Shown here piece by piece: positions 36,119 to 47,071 of a stretch of 64,000 nucleotides of DNA. Numbering within the stretch: the stretch's first letter is position 1; each line of letters opens with the position of its first letter. The notes below the pieces were generated by a model. That model ran no database searches. It was not told the origin of the DNA and saw nothing but the letters and a program-made list of their open reading frames with translations. The position numbers and the translations under genes are program-made. This DNA is from Portulaca oleracea (Eukaryota > Streptophyta > Magnoliopsida > Caryophyllales > Portulacaceae), in the NCBI GenBank assembly GCA_029582165.1, contig CM055877.1, positions 28,726,241 through 28,790,240 on the forward strand, written 5' to 3'.

Positions 36119-36811
36119 TGTTGGAGGAAAGGGAGTAACGGTATATAAAACAATGGAAACTCGCTTGGATAACGCTAAGAGTTGTGGCTTAATACTCACT
36201 TTCCTTAAGAACTATTTTCGATATCGTAAATGTTCAAAGGGATAAAACTTAGCACTTGTAACGCTCAAGAATAATAGTTTCTTTCTTGAATCACTCAAGT
36301 ATAGCTGTAGCCTTGACAAGAATGAAGATGTGATTGCTTAGAATGGTGTGTCTCAAATAGCCTAGGATGTCTCCAATTTATAGGAGAATACCAACCCACT
36401 TAGGATGCCCTAGTCAAAGGACAATCAAGAGTCTTAATGATGAGATTATGCCCTTAATATGACCTTGACCAAGTCAAGTCAAATAGCTGTTGCAATCTCA
36501 TAATAATCGTGCTTAATATCGATATCAAACACTAATTACACAAAATCATATAGCCGTTAGCATTTAAAACAATCCTGGCATTCAACACGACCCGTGTTGG
36601 ATCAACACGGTCCGTGTTGGGTGCAACACGACCCGTGTTGAGCCCATGAAAGTTTTCCTTGCTCTCTGGAAGACAACACGACCCGTGTTGCTTCTTGTTT
36701 CACCCGTGTTGATCATATTCTTATTGTTTTACTTATATATGATCCTTATACTTAATATACTTTATTCTTTAGGCTATATAATCGTCTTATACTCTTGAAA
36801 TATTTGCAACA
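36119..36811 (-). repeat. 3' LTR of the copia element
   Basis: 693 bp with TGTTGG..CAACA ends. It contains a cluster of CAACACGRYCCGTGTTG palindromes at 36577-36710. Direct repeat of 41356-42067. Confidence 0.93.
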
Positions 36812-37367
36812 ATCCCCCGCTATTTCAAGAGTATGTAAAACCCTTGAAATAACTTTACTTAAGGAGCTTATACCCCCGCTATTTGAGATATACCTTAACT
36901 TGTAATCACCAGAGAAACTCACAGAACATATGCTTAATGAAAAGTAGATTACTCTTTGAACTTTTCAATTAGTGTATATGAGCCAAAATTGAATCCACAA
37001 AGTAGACATAGCTTTGAGCTTTGGATTTATATTGACCAACTATACTCATAACACACATATGTTTTAAATCTTGACTGTAAATACCTTGACACTATTATCC
37101 GGCCTTGTGTCCTTATCCTTCATAAGTGTTTAGGAACTTTAGCTCATAGTTCCTTTATGCGGCCACACATTACACTTACATAGGTAGACTTTGTAATTAT
37201 ACCACCCCTGTAATTAGGCTTTCCACAAAGTCTATTAAGAGTACTAATACTCACCCTCTTGTCATTACAGATTTTTAAGCATCACTTGTACTTGGGATAA
37301 AATCGATGCTTCCTACTAGTTTAAACTCCGTACTCATTTGAACTTTAGAAATTGGTGGTATTCCAAT

Positions 37368-37955
37368 TCATAAAGTTGAGTCTTTGTTGTGATTAGTAGA
37401 TATTTGAGCTACACTTAAACCCATCCCCTTTGAAGTACTTTTTATCAAATCTCTAGACAATCCTTTGGTTAAAGGATCGGCTAAGTTTTCCTTTGACTTG
37501 ATATATCTTGAAGTCACTACTCCATCCCTTATAAGTTGATGTATATAAGCATGTCTCAAACCAATATGCCTTAACTTGCCATTGTAAATATGACTATACA
37601 CAACATCGAGAGTAGTTTTGCTATCACAATGAATTGTGATTGGAGCCATTGGCTTATACCAAACCGGTATTTCCAACAATAAGTTCCTTAACCATTCTGC
37701 TTCCTTACAAGCAGCATACAATGCTACTAATTCCGAAGACATAATGGAATCCGCTATATTAGCTTGTTTCTTAGAACCCCAAGAAACTGCTCCACCTCCT
37801 AAAAGGAACACCCATCCACTAGTAGAAGAGAAATCTCCTTTATTTATCCAACTCGCGTCCGAGTAACCTTCTAATACCGAAGGTTCTCCCTTATATGTGA
37901 GTTGATAACTTTTAGTACCAGCTAAATATCTTAATACTCTCCGAATTGCAAACAT
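37368..37955 (-). pseudogene. Copia RNase H domain
   Basis: Degrades the RNA strand of the cDNA hybrid. It follows the RT C-terminal part and reads [79 protein letters not shown] and NLADPLTKGL. This is the canonical copia RNase H with its acidic catalytic residues (YSDAS, SSE, CDS) present. The frame is open to the end near the 3' LTR. The junction to the RT part at 37912-37955 is frameshifted, so it would not be translated as part of a polyprotein. Confidence 0.88.
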
Positions 37956-38822
37956 GCATATTACTCGGATTACTTGTAAACCTACTTAACATGCCAATTG
38001 CATAAGCAATGTATGGCCTTGTACTTGTCATAGCATACATGAGACTTCCAATCAACTTAGCATACTCAAGTTGATTAACCGGAGAACCCAAATTTTTCTC
38101 TAGTTTCTTACTTGGATCATAAGGTGTCATTGCTGGATATATCTGATCACCTCCAAACTTGTTCAATATTTTCTCAATGTAATGCTCTTGAGATAAACTT
38201 ATCTTATCATTATTTCTAATGATCTTAATACCAAGAATTGCATCCGCTCTTGAGTATATGCACTTATCTGATTCATTGATCCTATAACCACTTGAAAGCA
38301 CTACTTCATCAAATTTTGATGCCATTGCTTAGGTGCTTGCTTAAGTCCATATAAGGACCTTATAAGTTTACAAACTTTCTTCTCTTGACCTTCAACAACA
38401 AACCATTCAGGTTGTTCCATAAACACCTCCTCTTCTAGTTCTCCATTTAAGAATGTCGTTTTGACATCTATTTGATGGATAACTAGCTTATGGATAGTAG
38501 CTAAATCTAACAATACACGTATTGAAGCTATCCTAGCCACCGGTGCATATGTATCAAAGTAGTCAATACCATACTTTTGAGTAAAGCCCCTTACAACCAA
38601 TCGAGCTTTATACCTCTCAACGTTACCATCTACTTTCCTTTTCCTTTTAAAGATCCACTTAGAGGTAATTGGTTTACTTCCCAGAGGAAGGTCAACCAAT
38701 ATCCAAACATTGTTTTCCATTATTGAATCAATCTCATCTTGTACCGCTTCTTTCCACAAAGAAGCATCATGAGATTGCATAGCTTCCTTAAAAGTTTTAG
38801 GATCCTTATCTATGTTGTACAT
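37912..38822 (-). pseudogene. Copia reverse transcriptase with the YVDD catalytic block deleted
   Basis: The N-terminal half is intact (FKEAMQSHDASLWKEAVQDE, GSKPITSKWIFKRKRKVDG, RYKARLVVRGFTQKYGIDYF, DTYAPVARIASIRVLL, KTTFLNGELEEEVFMEQPE, LYGLKQAPKQWHQ). Near 38300 there is a frameshift. Sequence then jumps from DKCIYS to [14 protein letters not shown], omitting about 50 residues that include YVDDMLI in the second family copy (57018-57040). The thumb region (LNKFGGDQ.., [25 protein letters not shown]) follows. Loss of the catalytic Asp pair makes the enzyme inactive. Confidence 0.9.
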
Positions 38823-38882
38823 ACATAGCGTCTCACTCTCAACTGAGTCCCTTGAACCTTCTACTAAATAAACATAGAAGTC

Positions 38883-40202
38883 TTAACTAAAGTCTTTTGG
38901 TTTCCTTGATCTTTTACTCCTTCTTAACTCAATACTTTCATATTCTTCATCATGAATAACCTCATGAGTTGAAAGATCATCTTGTATGGATATACCCTCA
39001 TGATTTTCATCTTGAGGCTCAATTAGAGGAACAATATATTGAGTTATTTCTTTAGGTCTAGGAATTGAAGAGAACCTAGTCTCATCAAAAATTACATCTA
39101 TTGATTCCATTACGGTATTATTCACCGAAATGTACTCATTTGGCTCAACCACCAAAAACCTATAAGCTTTGCTATCTTGAGCATAGCCTATAAAGATGCA
39201 CTCAATTCGTCTTTCACCTAACTTTCTTTTCTTAGGTTCCGAGACTCTTACAATAGCCCTACAACCCCAAATCTTAAAATACTTAAGACTTGGCTTTCTT
39301 TTATTCCATAACTCATATGGGGTACTAGAATTCCCTTTGAATGGAACTCTATTCAAAATAAAACAAGCCGTTAACATGGCTTCACCCCAAAATCCATTAC
39401 TTAAACCGGAGTTTGATAACATAGAATTCACCACTTCTTTTAAAGTTCTATTTTTCCTTTCCGCAACCCCATTTTGTTGTGGTGTATACGGGGCGGTTGT
39501 CTCATGAACAATGCCCGTTTCTTGGAAAAACTTTGGATCATAATATTCTCCTCCCCTATCAGATCTGAAAGTTTTAATCAAGATCTCACATTGAAGTTCA
39601 CTTCTAGTTTTGTAAACTCTAAACTTTTCAAGTGCTTCATCTTTAGAACTCAAAAGATAAACTTGACAATATCTAGAATAATTATCAATGAATGTCACAT
39701 AATACTTCTTACCACCAATTGAAGGTGTACTATGAAAATCTCCTAAATCACTATGAATTAAATCAAGCAATTTAGAAGTTCTTTTTACACTTGAGAATGA
39801 ACTTTTGGTGATTTTATTAAGCATGCATGTCTTACACCTTTCTATGTCATCATTCAACTTAGGAATCAAATCAAGATTAGACATTTCTTTCAACTTTGAA
39901 AAGTTCACATGTCCTAATCTAGTATGCCATAGAAAAGACTTATTTAAAGTAGACACATGCATGTAAGTGGAAATCATGCCATCTTTATTACTTTTCGCAT
40001 TCAATTTAAACATCTCCCCATAAGCATATCCCTTCCCTACAAAAGTCCAACCCTTGGAAAGTACATAATTATTTTCATCATAAACTTGCATAAAACCAAA
40101 CTTGCTAAGGAGATAACCGGATACAAGATTCTTACATACTTCCGGAGCTAAATACACATCATTTAAAAGCAAAGATTTACCGGAAGTGAAAACAAGTTCC
40201 AC
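38883..40202 (-). pseudogene. Copia GAG-pre-integrase and integrase
   Basis: A 439-codon open frame. It has the zinc-binding pre-integrase (WHTRLGHVNFSKLKEMS..ERCKTCMLNKITK). The DDE core has LIHSDLGDFHSTPSIGGKKY (first Asp), TFRSDRGGEYYD (second Asp) and NGVAERKNRTL (Glu). The integrase C-terminus follows (YELWNKRKPSLKYFKIWGC, ECIFIGYAQDSKAYRF). All catalytic acids are present. The frame stops at 38883, just before RT, so translation could not reach the RT. The C-terminal end matches the start of the truncated copy at 56045. Confidence 0.9.
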
Positions 40203-40500
40203 TTGCCCAATGCCTTCAACTTGACCGGATGGTTATTGCCTATGTAGAGTTTCACACCATCATCCACCGGTTTGAGAGTCTTGAATAAACTCTTGTCAAC
40301 GCAAACACGCCTTGACGCACTAGAGTCTATGTACCAATCATTATAACCAATGGATACCATGTTAATATGATCCTTAATCATGACCACGAAGGAATTGGGT
40401 TCCTTCTCCTTACTCTTGCTCTTAGATGTATCTTTGTTCAAAAGACCATGCTTCGTTTTCCATTGGTAACACTCTCTCTTTGTGTGCCCCGGTTTGCCAC
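40163..40500 (-). pseudogene. Copia Gag zinc knuckle and protease
   Basis: Reading the minus strand, a CX2CX4HX4C knuckle (CGKPGHTKREC core) lies at about 40455-40500, with a TAG inside its first CX2C. The protease follows in 40163-40441: NDWYIDSSASRRVCVDKSLF. Family proteases read WYIDSGASRHVC, so the catalytic DSG has become DSS and His has become Arg. Lys/Ser-rich linker KDTSKSKSKEKEPN separates the two. Confidence 0.8.
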
Positions 40501-40504
40501 ATTC

Positions 40505-41335
40505 CTAACAAACTTGCTTAGGCTTTTGAATTCCCTTGCTAGTTTTGTTGTGGCTCTTGTTCTTATTCTTGTTTCCCTTATTCTCTTGCACCATATGGAC
40601 CTTAGATTGCTCTTTGGTACCATCTTGTAGGCGTAAGTCCTCTTCAATCCGAAGATGGTTAGCCAAACCTTCAAGAGACATAGCCTCTTTCCGGTGCATG
40701 AGAGCCCTTTTAGTTTCATTCCAAGAAGAAGGTAGCTTGTCAACAATAGAGGATACGATTATGGTTTCATCCATGTTCAAATTGTGTTGCTTGAAGTTAC
40801 TCAAAATACGTTGAATCTCATGGAATTGGTCTAGAATTTTCCTATTATCATCCATCTTAAATTTCATGAATTGATTGACAAGAAAATTCTTACTTGACGC
40901 ATCTTCCGACATGTACTTAGCTTCAAGCATCTCCCAAAGCTTCTTTGTCGTCTCCACATGTTGATAGACATCAAAGAGGGTGTCGTTCATCCCGTTGAGA
41001 ATGCATCCTCTACAAATGTAGTCGTCATTCTCCATCTTGAATCTTTGCTGAGTAGCCTCCGCATCTTCCACGGGCACCTTGTCTTTTACTTGATCCTTGC
41101 CTCCATCGCTCGTGGAAACTTTGCCGGTTGCATCCTCTTTTGGAGACTCCTCGGTTGTTACCTTCTCGGCCTAAGGTTCTAAGTTCACCTTGGGAGAGAT
41201 CTAAATGTTAAGCACATATGCCACATTGTGAGTCGTTAGCAAGAAATGCATCTTGCTTTGCTAACGTCGGAAATCCACTCCTTCAAAGCGTTCTAGCTTT
41301 TGGAAATTGCTAGACATATCACGTAGCGAGGCCAT
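40505..41335 (-). pseudogene. Copia Gag (Tork-type)
   Basis: Capsid-like protein. The likely original start is the Met at 41335 (MASLRDMSSNFQKLERFEGV), followed soon by stops up to 41080. The clear open part is 41077-40505: ENDDYICRGCILNGMNDTLF, TTKKLWEMLEAKYMSEDAS, NQFMKFKMDDNRKILDQF, LPSSWNETKRALMHRKEAMS and LANHLRIEEDLR. These are UBN2/gag motifs typical of Tork-lineage copia. The C-terminus is basic before the knuckle. Confidence 0.85.
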
Positions 41336-41355
41336 TACTAAATAGTTCTTAATAT

Positions 41356-42067
41356 TGTTGAAGGAAAGGGAGTAACGGTATATAAAACAATGGAAACTCG
41401 CTTGGATAACGCTAAGAGTTGTGGCTTAATACTCACTTTCCTTAAGAACTATTTACGATACCGTAAATGTTCAAAGGGATAAAAACTTAGCACTTGTAAC
41501 ACTCAAGAATAATAGTCTCTCTTAAATCACTCAAGTATAGTTGCAGTCTAGACAAGAATGAAGATGTGATTGCTTAGAATGGTGTGTCTCAAATAGCCTA
41601 GGATGTCTCCTATTTATAGGAGAATACCAACCCACTTGGGATGCCCTAGTCAAAGGACAATCAAGAGTCCTAATGATGAGATTAATCCCTTAATATGACC
41701 TTGACCAAGTCAAGTCATATAGCTGTTGCAATCTCATAATAATCATGCTTAATAACGATATCAAACACTAATTACACAAAATCATATAGTTGTTAGCATT
41801 TAAAACAATCCTGGCATTCAACACGACTCGTGTTGGATCAACACGGTCCATGTTCGGTGCAACACGACCTGTGTTGTTCCCACACGACCTGTGTTGAGCC
41901 CAGGAAAGTTTTCCATGCTCTCTGGAAGACAACACGACCCGTGTTGCTTCCTGTTTCACCCGTGTTGATCATATTCTTGTTGTTTTACTTATATATGATC
42001 CTTATACTTAATATACTTTATTCTTTAGGCTATATAATCGTCTTATACTCTTGAAATATTTCCAACA
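41356..42067 (-). repeat. 5' LTR of the copia element
   Basis: 712 bp, TGTTGAAGG..CCAACA. It carries the palindrome cluster at 41817-41950 with one more unit than the 3' LTR. Confidence 0.93.
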
Positions 42068-42072
42068 AGGAG

Positions 42073-42477
42073 GAGGGCTAAGGGTCACAAATCTCACTCT
42101 CAAGTGGGGATTTGGGGATTCTTAGTAATCCAATTCACAATTTTCTTGTTTGTTCGGGGGAAATTCAATTAGAAGTTGAAGATTCAAGTGAGGATTTAGT
42201 TCATCGAAGGTATAATCTCTTGTTCCTAATTTTATTATTAGTTGTAGTTATATTGTTTTCTTATTCCTTGTTCTTAATTGCATTATTTGATTTCATGCTT
42301 TTATTGCTTTCTTTGATTCCATGTTTAGGTTAGTTTTATTGCTTTCATTTACATAATTTACCGCTTTCCGCATTGAGAAAACCGTTTACACAAACTGATT
42401 ACCTCAATCAAGCCTAACACCCATCTCTGTGGACCGACAACCTTAACTCATAAAACCACAAAAATTACAACCGAACA
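42073..42477 (+). repeat. 3' LTR of the acidic-ORF element, right part
   Basis: Continues the LTR after the copia insertion (GAGGGCTAAGGGTCACAAATC, as at 27059) and ends ACAACCGAACA at 42477, followed by the GTTAA duplication. Confidence 0.9.
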
Positions 42478-42480
42478 GTT

Positions 42481-42900
42481 AAATTTATATCGAACAATTA
42501 ATAAATTTGCGAATTTTATGATGAAATAGCAATATATGAATAGAACGATCAGTGTTCTTGGTTTTATTTTGTTCAAATGTTCATAATTCAAACTATTTAG
42601 TTTATTTGTTTGATTCATGAGTGGCAGATGAAAATATTCTTGTGAGATGGTGATTCTGTTATTGTTTATTGTTGATTCTAATAATTAAATTTGTATTGAA
42701 CAATTAATAAATTTGTGTATTTGTGAAGAAATAGCAATCTATTGAATAGAACGATTAGAGTTCTTGGTTTTATTTTGTTTAAATATTCATAATTCAAACT
42801 ATGTAGTTTATTTGTTTGATTGATTGGTTACAAATTAAAATATTGTTATGAGATGGTGATTTTGTTATTATTAATTGTTGATTTCTAATAATCAAATATG
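42481..42900 (+). repeat. 206-bp tandem duplication inside the hAT element
   Basis: AAATTTATATYGAACAATTAATAAATTTG starts a unit at 42481 and again at 42687. Both units contain GAATAGAACGAT..AGTGTTCTTGG-like text and TTTATTTGTTTGATT. A partial third unit begins near 42890. Non-coding, upstream of the transposase remnant, possibly subterminal or intron sequence. Confidence 0.65.
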
Positions 42901-43016
42901 AATATGCTTTAGCGAATATTTTGAATTTATAAAGTTATTGTTATGAGATGGTGGTAATTTTGTTATTGTTAATTGTTCATCAAGGAGAGGTCATTTTTTG
43001 GATTTGTTAGATTGGC

Positions 43017-44610
43017 ATGGTAAAAGTAATTAACACATTGGAAGTTCTTGACAAAGCTCCTAAAAATTGCACAATCACTTCTTCAGATTCACAGAAAGAT
43101 ATTGTCCATTCTTATGCAAAACTAACTATCAGAAATATGATGGAAGAACATGGAGATGGACACTTTGCTATATTAGTTGATCAATCTCGTGATATATCTT
43201 GTAAGCAACAAATGGCCATTGTCCTGCGCTATGTTGATAGAAAAGGGCGTGTCAGGGAGCGTTTGTTTGGTCTTGTTCATGTGTTTGATACTTCCTCTTT
43301 TTCCTACAGAGTGAAATATATTCTTTGTTATCCAAATATAACCAGCTGAGTCCATCTCGAATACGAGGACATCATATCCATTGTTTTGCTCATCAACTTC
43401 AATTGACTCTTGTTGCAGTTGTACATCATGATGATGATGTCGAGTGGTTCCTTGGTTTGGTTCATATTATACTGAATGCAATTGGTGGTTCCTATAAACG
43501 CATAGATGAATTGCGTTTAAAACAAGCTCGACAAGTTGAAGAAGCTTTACATTTAGTTGAATCACAAAGTGGTCGGGGTTTAAACCAAGAACTTGGACTT
43601 GTAAGACCCGGGGATAGTCGATGGGGATCTCATTATAAAACATTTTCTAATATGAGTATCATGTTTGGTCCTTACATTGCAGTGCTTGATGCTATTGCAA
43701 GTCATGGAAACCAAGCATCTAATAGAGTCTCAGCTCAAAGTGCTTTAGATGGAATGAAAACATTTGAGTTTGTTTTCTTATTGCATTTGATGAAATTGGT
43801 GTTGGTATTACAAATGCATTAAGTAAGGCATTGCAAAGAAGGGAACAAGATATTATCAATGCTATAACATATATTGCTACTGCAAAGAGATAACTACAAG
43901 TGACAAGGAATGAAGGTTGGAATGATTTATTTGATAATGTTTCTTCGCTTTGTGTGAAATATGATATTCAAATTCCCAACATGGAAGACATCCACGTTGT
44001 TCGAGGAAAATCGAAGCGTAGAGTTTCCAAGGTGACAAATGAGCATTATTATCGCGTTGATGTATTTTACACAATTCTTGACATGCACATGCAGGAACTC
44101 AATAATCGTTTTCCTGAAGCAAGCACTGATTTGCTTATGGGCGTGCCTTGTTTGAATCCTATGGACTCATTCGCTAACTTTGACAAGGAGAAGATAATAA
44201 AGATGACACGCTTATATTCGAATGATTTTGATGAGTTTGACAATATTGATGGACTTTCTTTTGATATTAATATTTTCGTAAATAACGTGCATGATAATAA
44301 GAGACTATCCGGTATGACAAGTATTAGTGATCTTTGCAAGAGTTTGGTTGATACTAAAAAGCACTTGAGCTTTCCTCACCTATATCCACTTGTAATTTTA
44401 GCATTGGTTTTACAGGTTTTTACGACATGCGTTGAAAGAGTCTTCTCTGCAATGAATTTCATTAAGACTACACTGCGCAACAAAATATCAGATGATTTTT
44501 CAAATGACAGTGTTGTCATTTATTTTGAAGATGCTCCTTTTGATAAAGTGACCAACGAGAAAATCGTGCTTTACTATCAAAATATGACTACTCGTCGAAG
44601 ACAACTTTAG
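43017..44610 (+). pseudogene. hAT transposase (ZMYM1/DUF4371-like) with internal deletion and frameshifts
   Basis: Cut-and-paste transposase of the hAT superfamily. 43017-43300 is the DUF4371 region: DIVHSYAKLTIRNMMEEHGD, HFAILVDQSRDISCKQQMAI, DRKGRVRERLFGLVHVFDT. After a frameshift, LSKYNQLSPSRIRG joins directly to HCFAHQLQLTLVAVVHHD. The family has about 25-30 residues here with the conserved GYDGAS block, so that catalytic-core piece is deleted. 43560-43800 has GLVRPGDSRWGSHYKT. 43900-44610 ends with the hAT dimerisation domain (SFPHLYPLVILALVLQVF..CVERVFSAMNFIKTTLRNKI, ..DSVVIYFE). Normal order is kept; at least two frame breaks (43330, 43820-43895) make it a pseudogene. Confidence 0.88.
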
Positions 44611-44729
44611 ATTTAAGGTATGTATTTTTATTTTCAAAACTATGTCATTAAACATTATGTTATTTGAATATGTTAATTTTTCAGAATTTGTTCCAATATA
44701 ATTTCACTAGTAGAATTAGGGTCGAAAAA

Positions 44730-45110
44730 CGTCTGTGATTTGGCGTCTGATAAAAAGTCAGACGCCGAATCTACTAAGTAAATTTTAAAAAAAAATTAAA
44801 CTAAAAATGGCGTCTCTTTGCTATAAAGAGACGCCGAACATTTGTAAAAAACAATTATCCCCCTTTTCCGTTTCTGTGACGTTAAACTTAATTTTTTTTT
44901 TAATAATTTGCCAATTTAGGCGTCTTTTTTGGCCGGGAACAGACGTCGAATAGTAACGGCGTCTGTTCCCGGCCAAAAGAGTCGCCTAAATTGGCAAATA
45001 CAATAAAAAAAAACCTAGCCTGCAACTCTGAGACCTCGACTGCCGAAACCCTATTTAGGGCCAAATAGGGCGTCTGTTTGAGGCCCAACAGACGCCGATT
45101 AGGTTTAAAA
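44730..45110. repeat. 5' subterminal repeats of the CACTA element
   Basis: Five inverted pairs of the type GGCGTCT(N)AGACGCC: near 44738-44766, 44809-44836, 44920-44950, 44957-44990 and 45069-45098. In En/Spm such repeats bind TNPA. Here the motif is GGCGTCTGTT. Confidence 0.75.
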
Positions 45111-45119
45111 TGGTAAAAA

Positions 45120-45243
45120 AAAATTCATTCACTCACTTGTCTGCGGCGCCATCATTCACTCACTTGTCTGCGGCGCGATCGACGAGAAGAAGGAGAAAGA
45201 AGCGAGAAGAAGGAGAAACACCGGCGTTCAATCAAAACAACAG
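45120..45243 (+). other. 5' leader exon of the CACTA transcript
   Basis: Contains a 24-bp direct repeat (TCATTCACTCACTTGTCTGC at 45126 and 45152) and a purine-rich GAAGAAGGAGAAA stretch. It ends AACAACAG followed by GTAATTTT, a good splice donor. It would join the exon starting near 47668 after a long AT-rich intron. Confidence 0.5.
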
Positions 45244-46380
45244 GTAATTTTTGTTTCAGATCTGTTATAATTTGCTTATTGTTGTGAAAAGTTTGAAAAA
45301 TTGTATGAATTTGATTAAAATATGATGAAAAACGAAAAATTTGAATATTTGTAGTGTTTATTTTTTGTTGAGTATAATTTTAGATCTAATTTGGTTGATC
45401 GAGTGCGTATAAGTTGAGAAATTGAGCAGTTTTAGTTAATTTGTATGAATTGTAATATATTTTGGATGTTGTATTCGAATTTTATTTGTGAAATTAGGGC
45501 TCGTGATGTATTGTTTGCATGTTTTAGTTTTAGTTTAATTGATTGTGTGTATTTTATGTTTAAGTTTAAGTTTTAGTTTTAATTTATAATGTTGTGAAGT
45601 ATATAAGTAAATATGTTTGGGTTGAGTATAATGTTGAATTTTATATGTTTTGAAGTAAATTAAAATATGCATTATTATATTTATTGTTCCAAAAGAATAT
45701 ATATATTAATGCATGTAAAATTTGTTTAACTTTGAGCATTATATAAACGTTAGTATGTAATATATATGAATTTTGAATGTTTTGTATGTTCTAAATTTGT
45801 GGGAAATTATAATGTGTTTGGGTTGAGTAAAAAATATGTTATATTTTAGGATGGTTTTTAGGAAATTTAAAAACTATTTAATTAGTTAGCAATATACAAT
45901 TAGCTAGGAATACATATTTAGTTTGTATATAAACTATTATTCAATTTTGGTTGAATTTATAATTCAATTTGTTTAGTTAATAAGTTAATAATATTAAAAA
46001 AATTATTATATATAAACTATTATTACGTACGTATTAAATTTAATTATAAACTATTTATAATTGTTTAGTTTAGTTAATAAGTTTATAAGAATTAGTTGTC
46101 ATAAAAGGAGGTTGAGTTTGGATGATTTTGGTTGTTATTAGTAAGTGAGTTAGCGTTTAAAGTTGGTTGCGCGCGGAAATTTGCTGCTAATCCAACCTAA
46201 GTGCTAACTTAATTACTCATAACTCCAAACGAAGACATAAATTATGTAAATAATTGTGTCACGTACATCCATATTTACTTACGTAAGTACTCAACAACCA
46301 GTAGCTACATACTTAGTGAATAGGTTATTTATGATGGTAATTTAGGTAGTAAGTAGGGGAATTTATATATATATGTCATA
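45244..46380 (+). other. AT-rich intron-like stretch of the CACTA element
   Basis: No ORF or recognisable gene. T-rich text typical of a plant intron. Around 46104-46180 a TTGAGTTTGGATGATTTTGG phrase is partly echoed near 46387, at the start of the foldback. Confidence 0.5.
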
Positions 46381-46980
46381 AAAAGAGGTTGAGCTTGGAT
46401 CCTGTTAGTGTCCAACGAGTGTGTGTTTCGTGATCTGATAATCTATGGCCGAAAGGGACTTGCATGAGGCGTGTTAACTCTCCTTTATTCGTTTGGTTCC
46501 TAAAAAGCAGCGCAATTTTCCTAAGTGAACTTGCACGAGGGCTATCTGATTGCTTTGGGAGTAAGAAACATCTCAGATTCGATACAATGGAGTGTTTCTA
46601 TTGCGCAGATTGAGGGGTAGCAAGACAAGGTGGGTTTGAAAGAGAAGCTCATAGTAAAAGGTCTAATATATAGAAATCCAACCCTATGCATTTCTATTAG
46701 ACCCTTTACTATGAGCTTCTCTTTCAACCCCACCTTGTCTTGCTACCCCTCAATCTGCGCAATATAAACACTCCATTGTATCAAATCTGAGATGTTTCTT
46801 ACTCCCAGAGCACTGTATAGCCCTCGTGCAAGTTCACTTAGGAAAATTGCGCTGCTTTTTGGGAACCAGACGAATAAAGGAGAGTCGGTACGACTCATGA
46901 AAGTCTTTTTCAGCCATAGATTAACAGTTAACAAACACACTCTCCTTGGATAATAACATGATCCTCTTGCCTAGTGACAT
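46381..46980. repeat. ~600-bp foldback (large inverted repeat) inside the CACTA element
   Basis: Left arm (about 46381-46676) and right arm (about 46688-46980) are inverted copies around a ~12-nt centre near 46682. Matching blocks include AAGCAGCGCAATTTTCCTAA, GAAACATCTCAGATT, GATTGAGGGGTAGCAAGACA and AGAGAAGCTCATAGTAAA, each seen in reverse complement in the other arm. Pairing is best near the centre and decays outward. ORFs in the arms are short and mirror each other, so no protein is supported. Transcribed, it would form a long hairpin. Confidence 0.85.
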
Positions 46981-47071
46981 AGCTTAATTAAATTCATGGT
47001 GGGCTTGAATAATTTATTTTCGATTATTAATTAAATTCATGGTGGGCTTGAATAATAGATTCACGTACATT

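Larger units (their letters stand above)
36119..42067 (-). mobile_element. Ty1/copia retrotransposon (Tork-type), inserted in the 3' LTR, minus strand
   Basis: LTRs 36119-36811 and 41356-42067 bracket a gag-pol in normal copia order (gag, protease, integrase, RT, RNase H) on the minus strand. AGGAG flanks both sides (36114-36118, 42068-42072). The intact site GTGAGGAGGAGGGC is preserved in the 5' LTR of the host element near 27050. A purine tract (minus strand, AGCGGGGGAT) abuts the 3' LTR at 36812. Gag begins only about 20 bp after the 5' LTR, and no standard initiator-Met primer site is seen there. Many stops and an RT deletion make it dead. Confidence 0.93.
25631..42477 (+). mobile_element. 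Non-autonomous LTR retrotransposon encoding only an acidic protein
   Basis: 5' LTR 25631-27464 and a 3' LTR from 34675 to 42477, split by a copia insertion at 36119-42067. GTTAA flanks the element exactly. The primer site TGGCGCCGTTGCCGGGGA (27466-27483) is one base after the LTR and is the tRNA-Asp site used by Athila-type Ty3/gypsy elements. The interior carries one broken acidic ORF (27652-29339), non-coding sequence and a solo LTR. There is no protease, RT, RNase H or integrase. LTR ends are TG..CA in the 3' copy; the 5' copy starts TA by mutation. The two LTRs are closely similar over about 1.84 kb, so insertion was fairly recent. Confidence 0.9.

Noticed and set aside
39196..39507. Plus-strand ORFs within the copia integrase region
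   Set aside because: Antisense shadows of the minus-strand copia gene.
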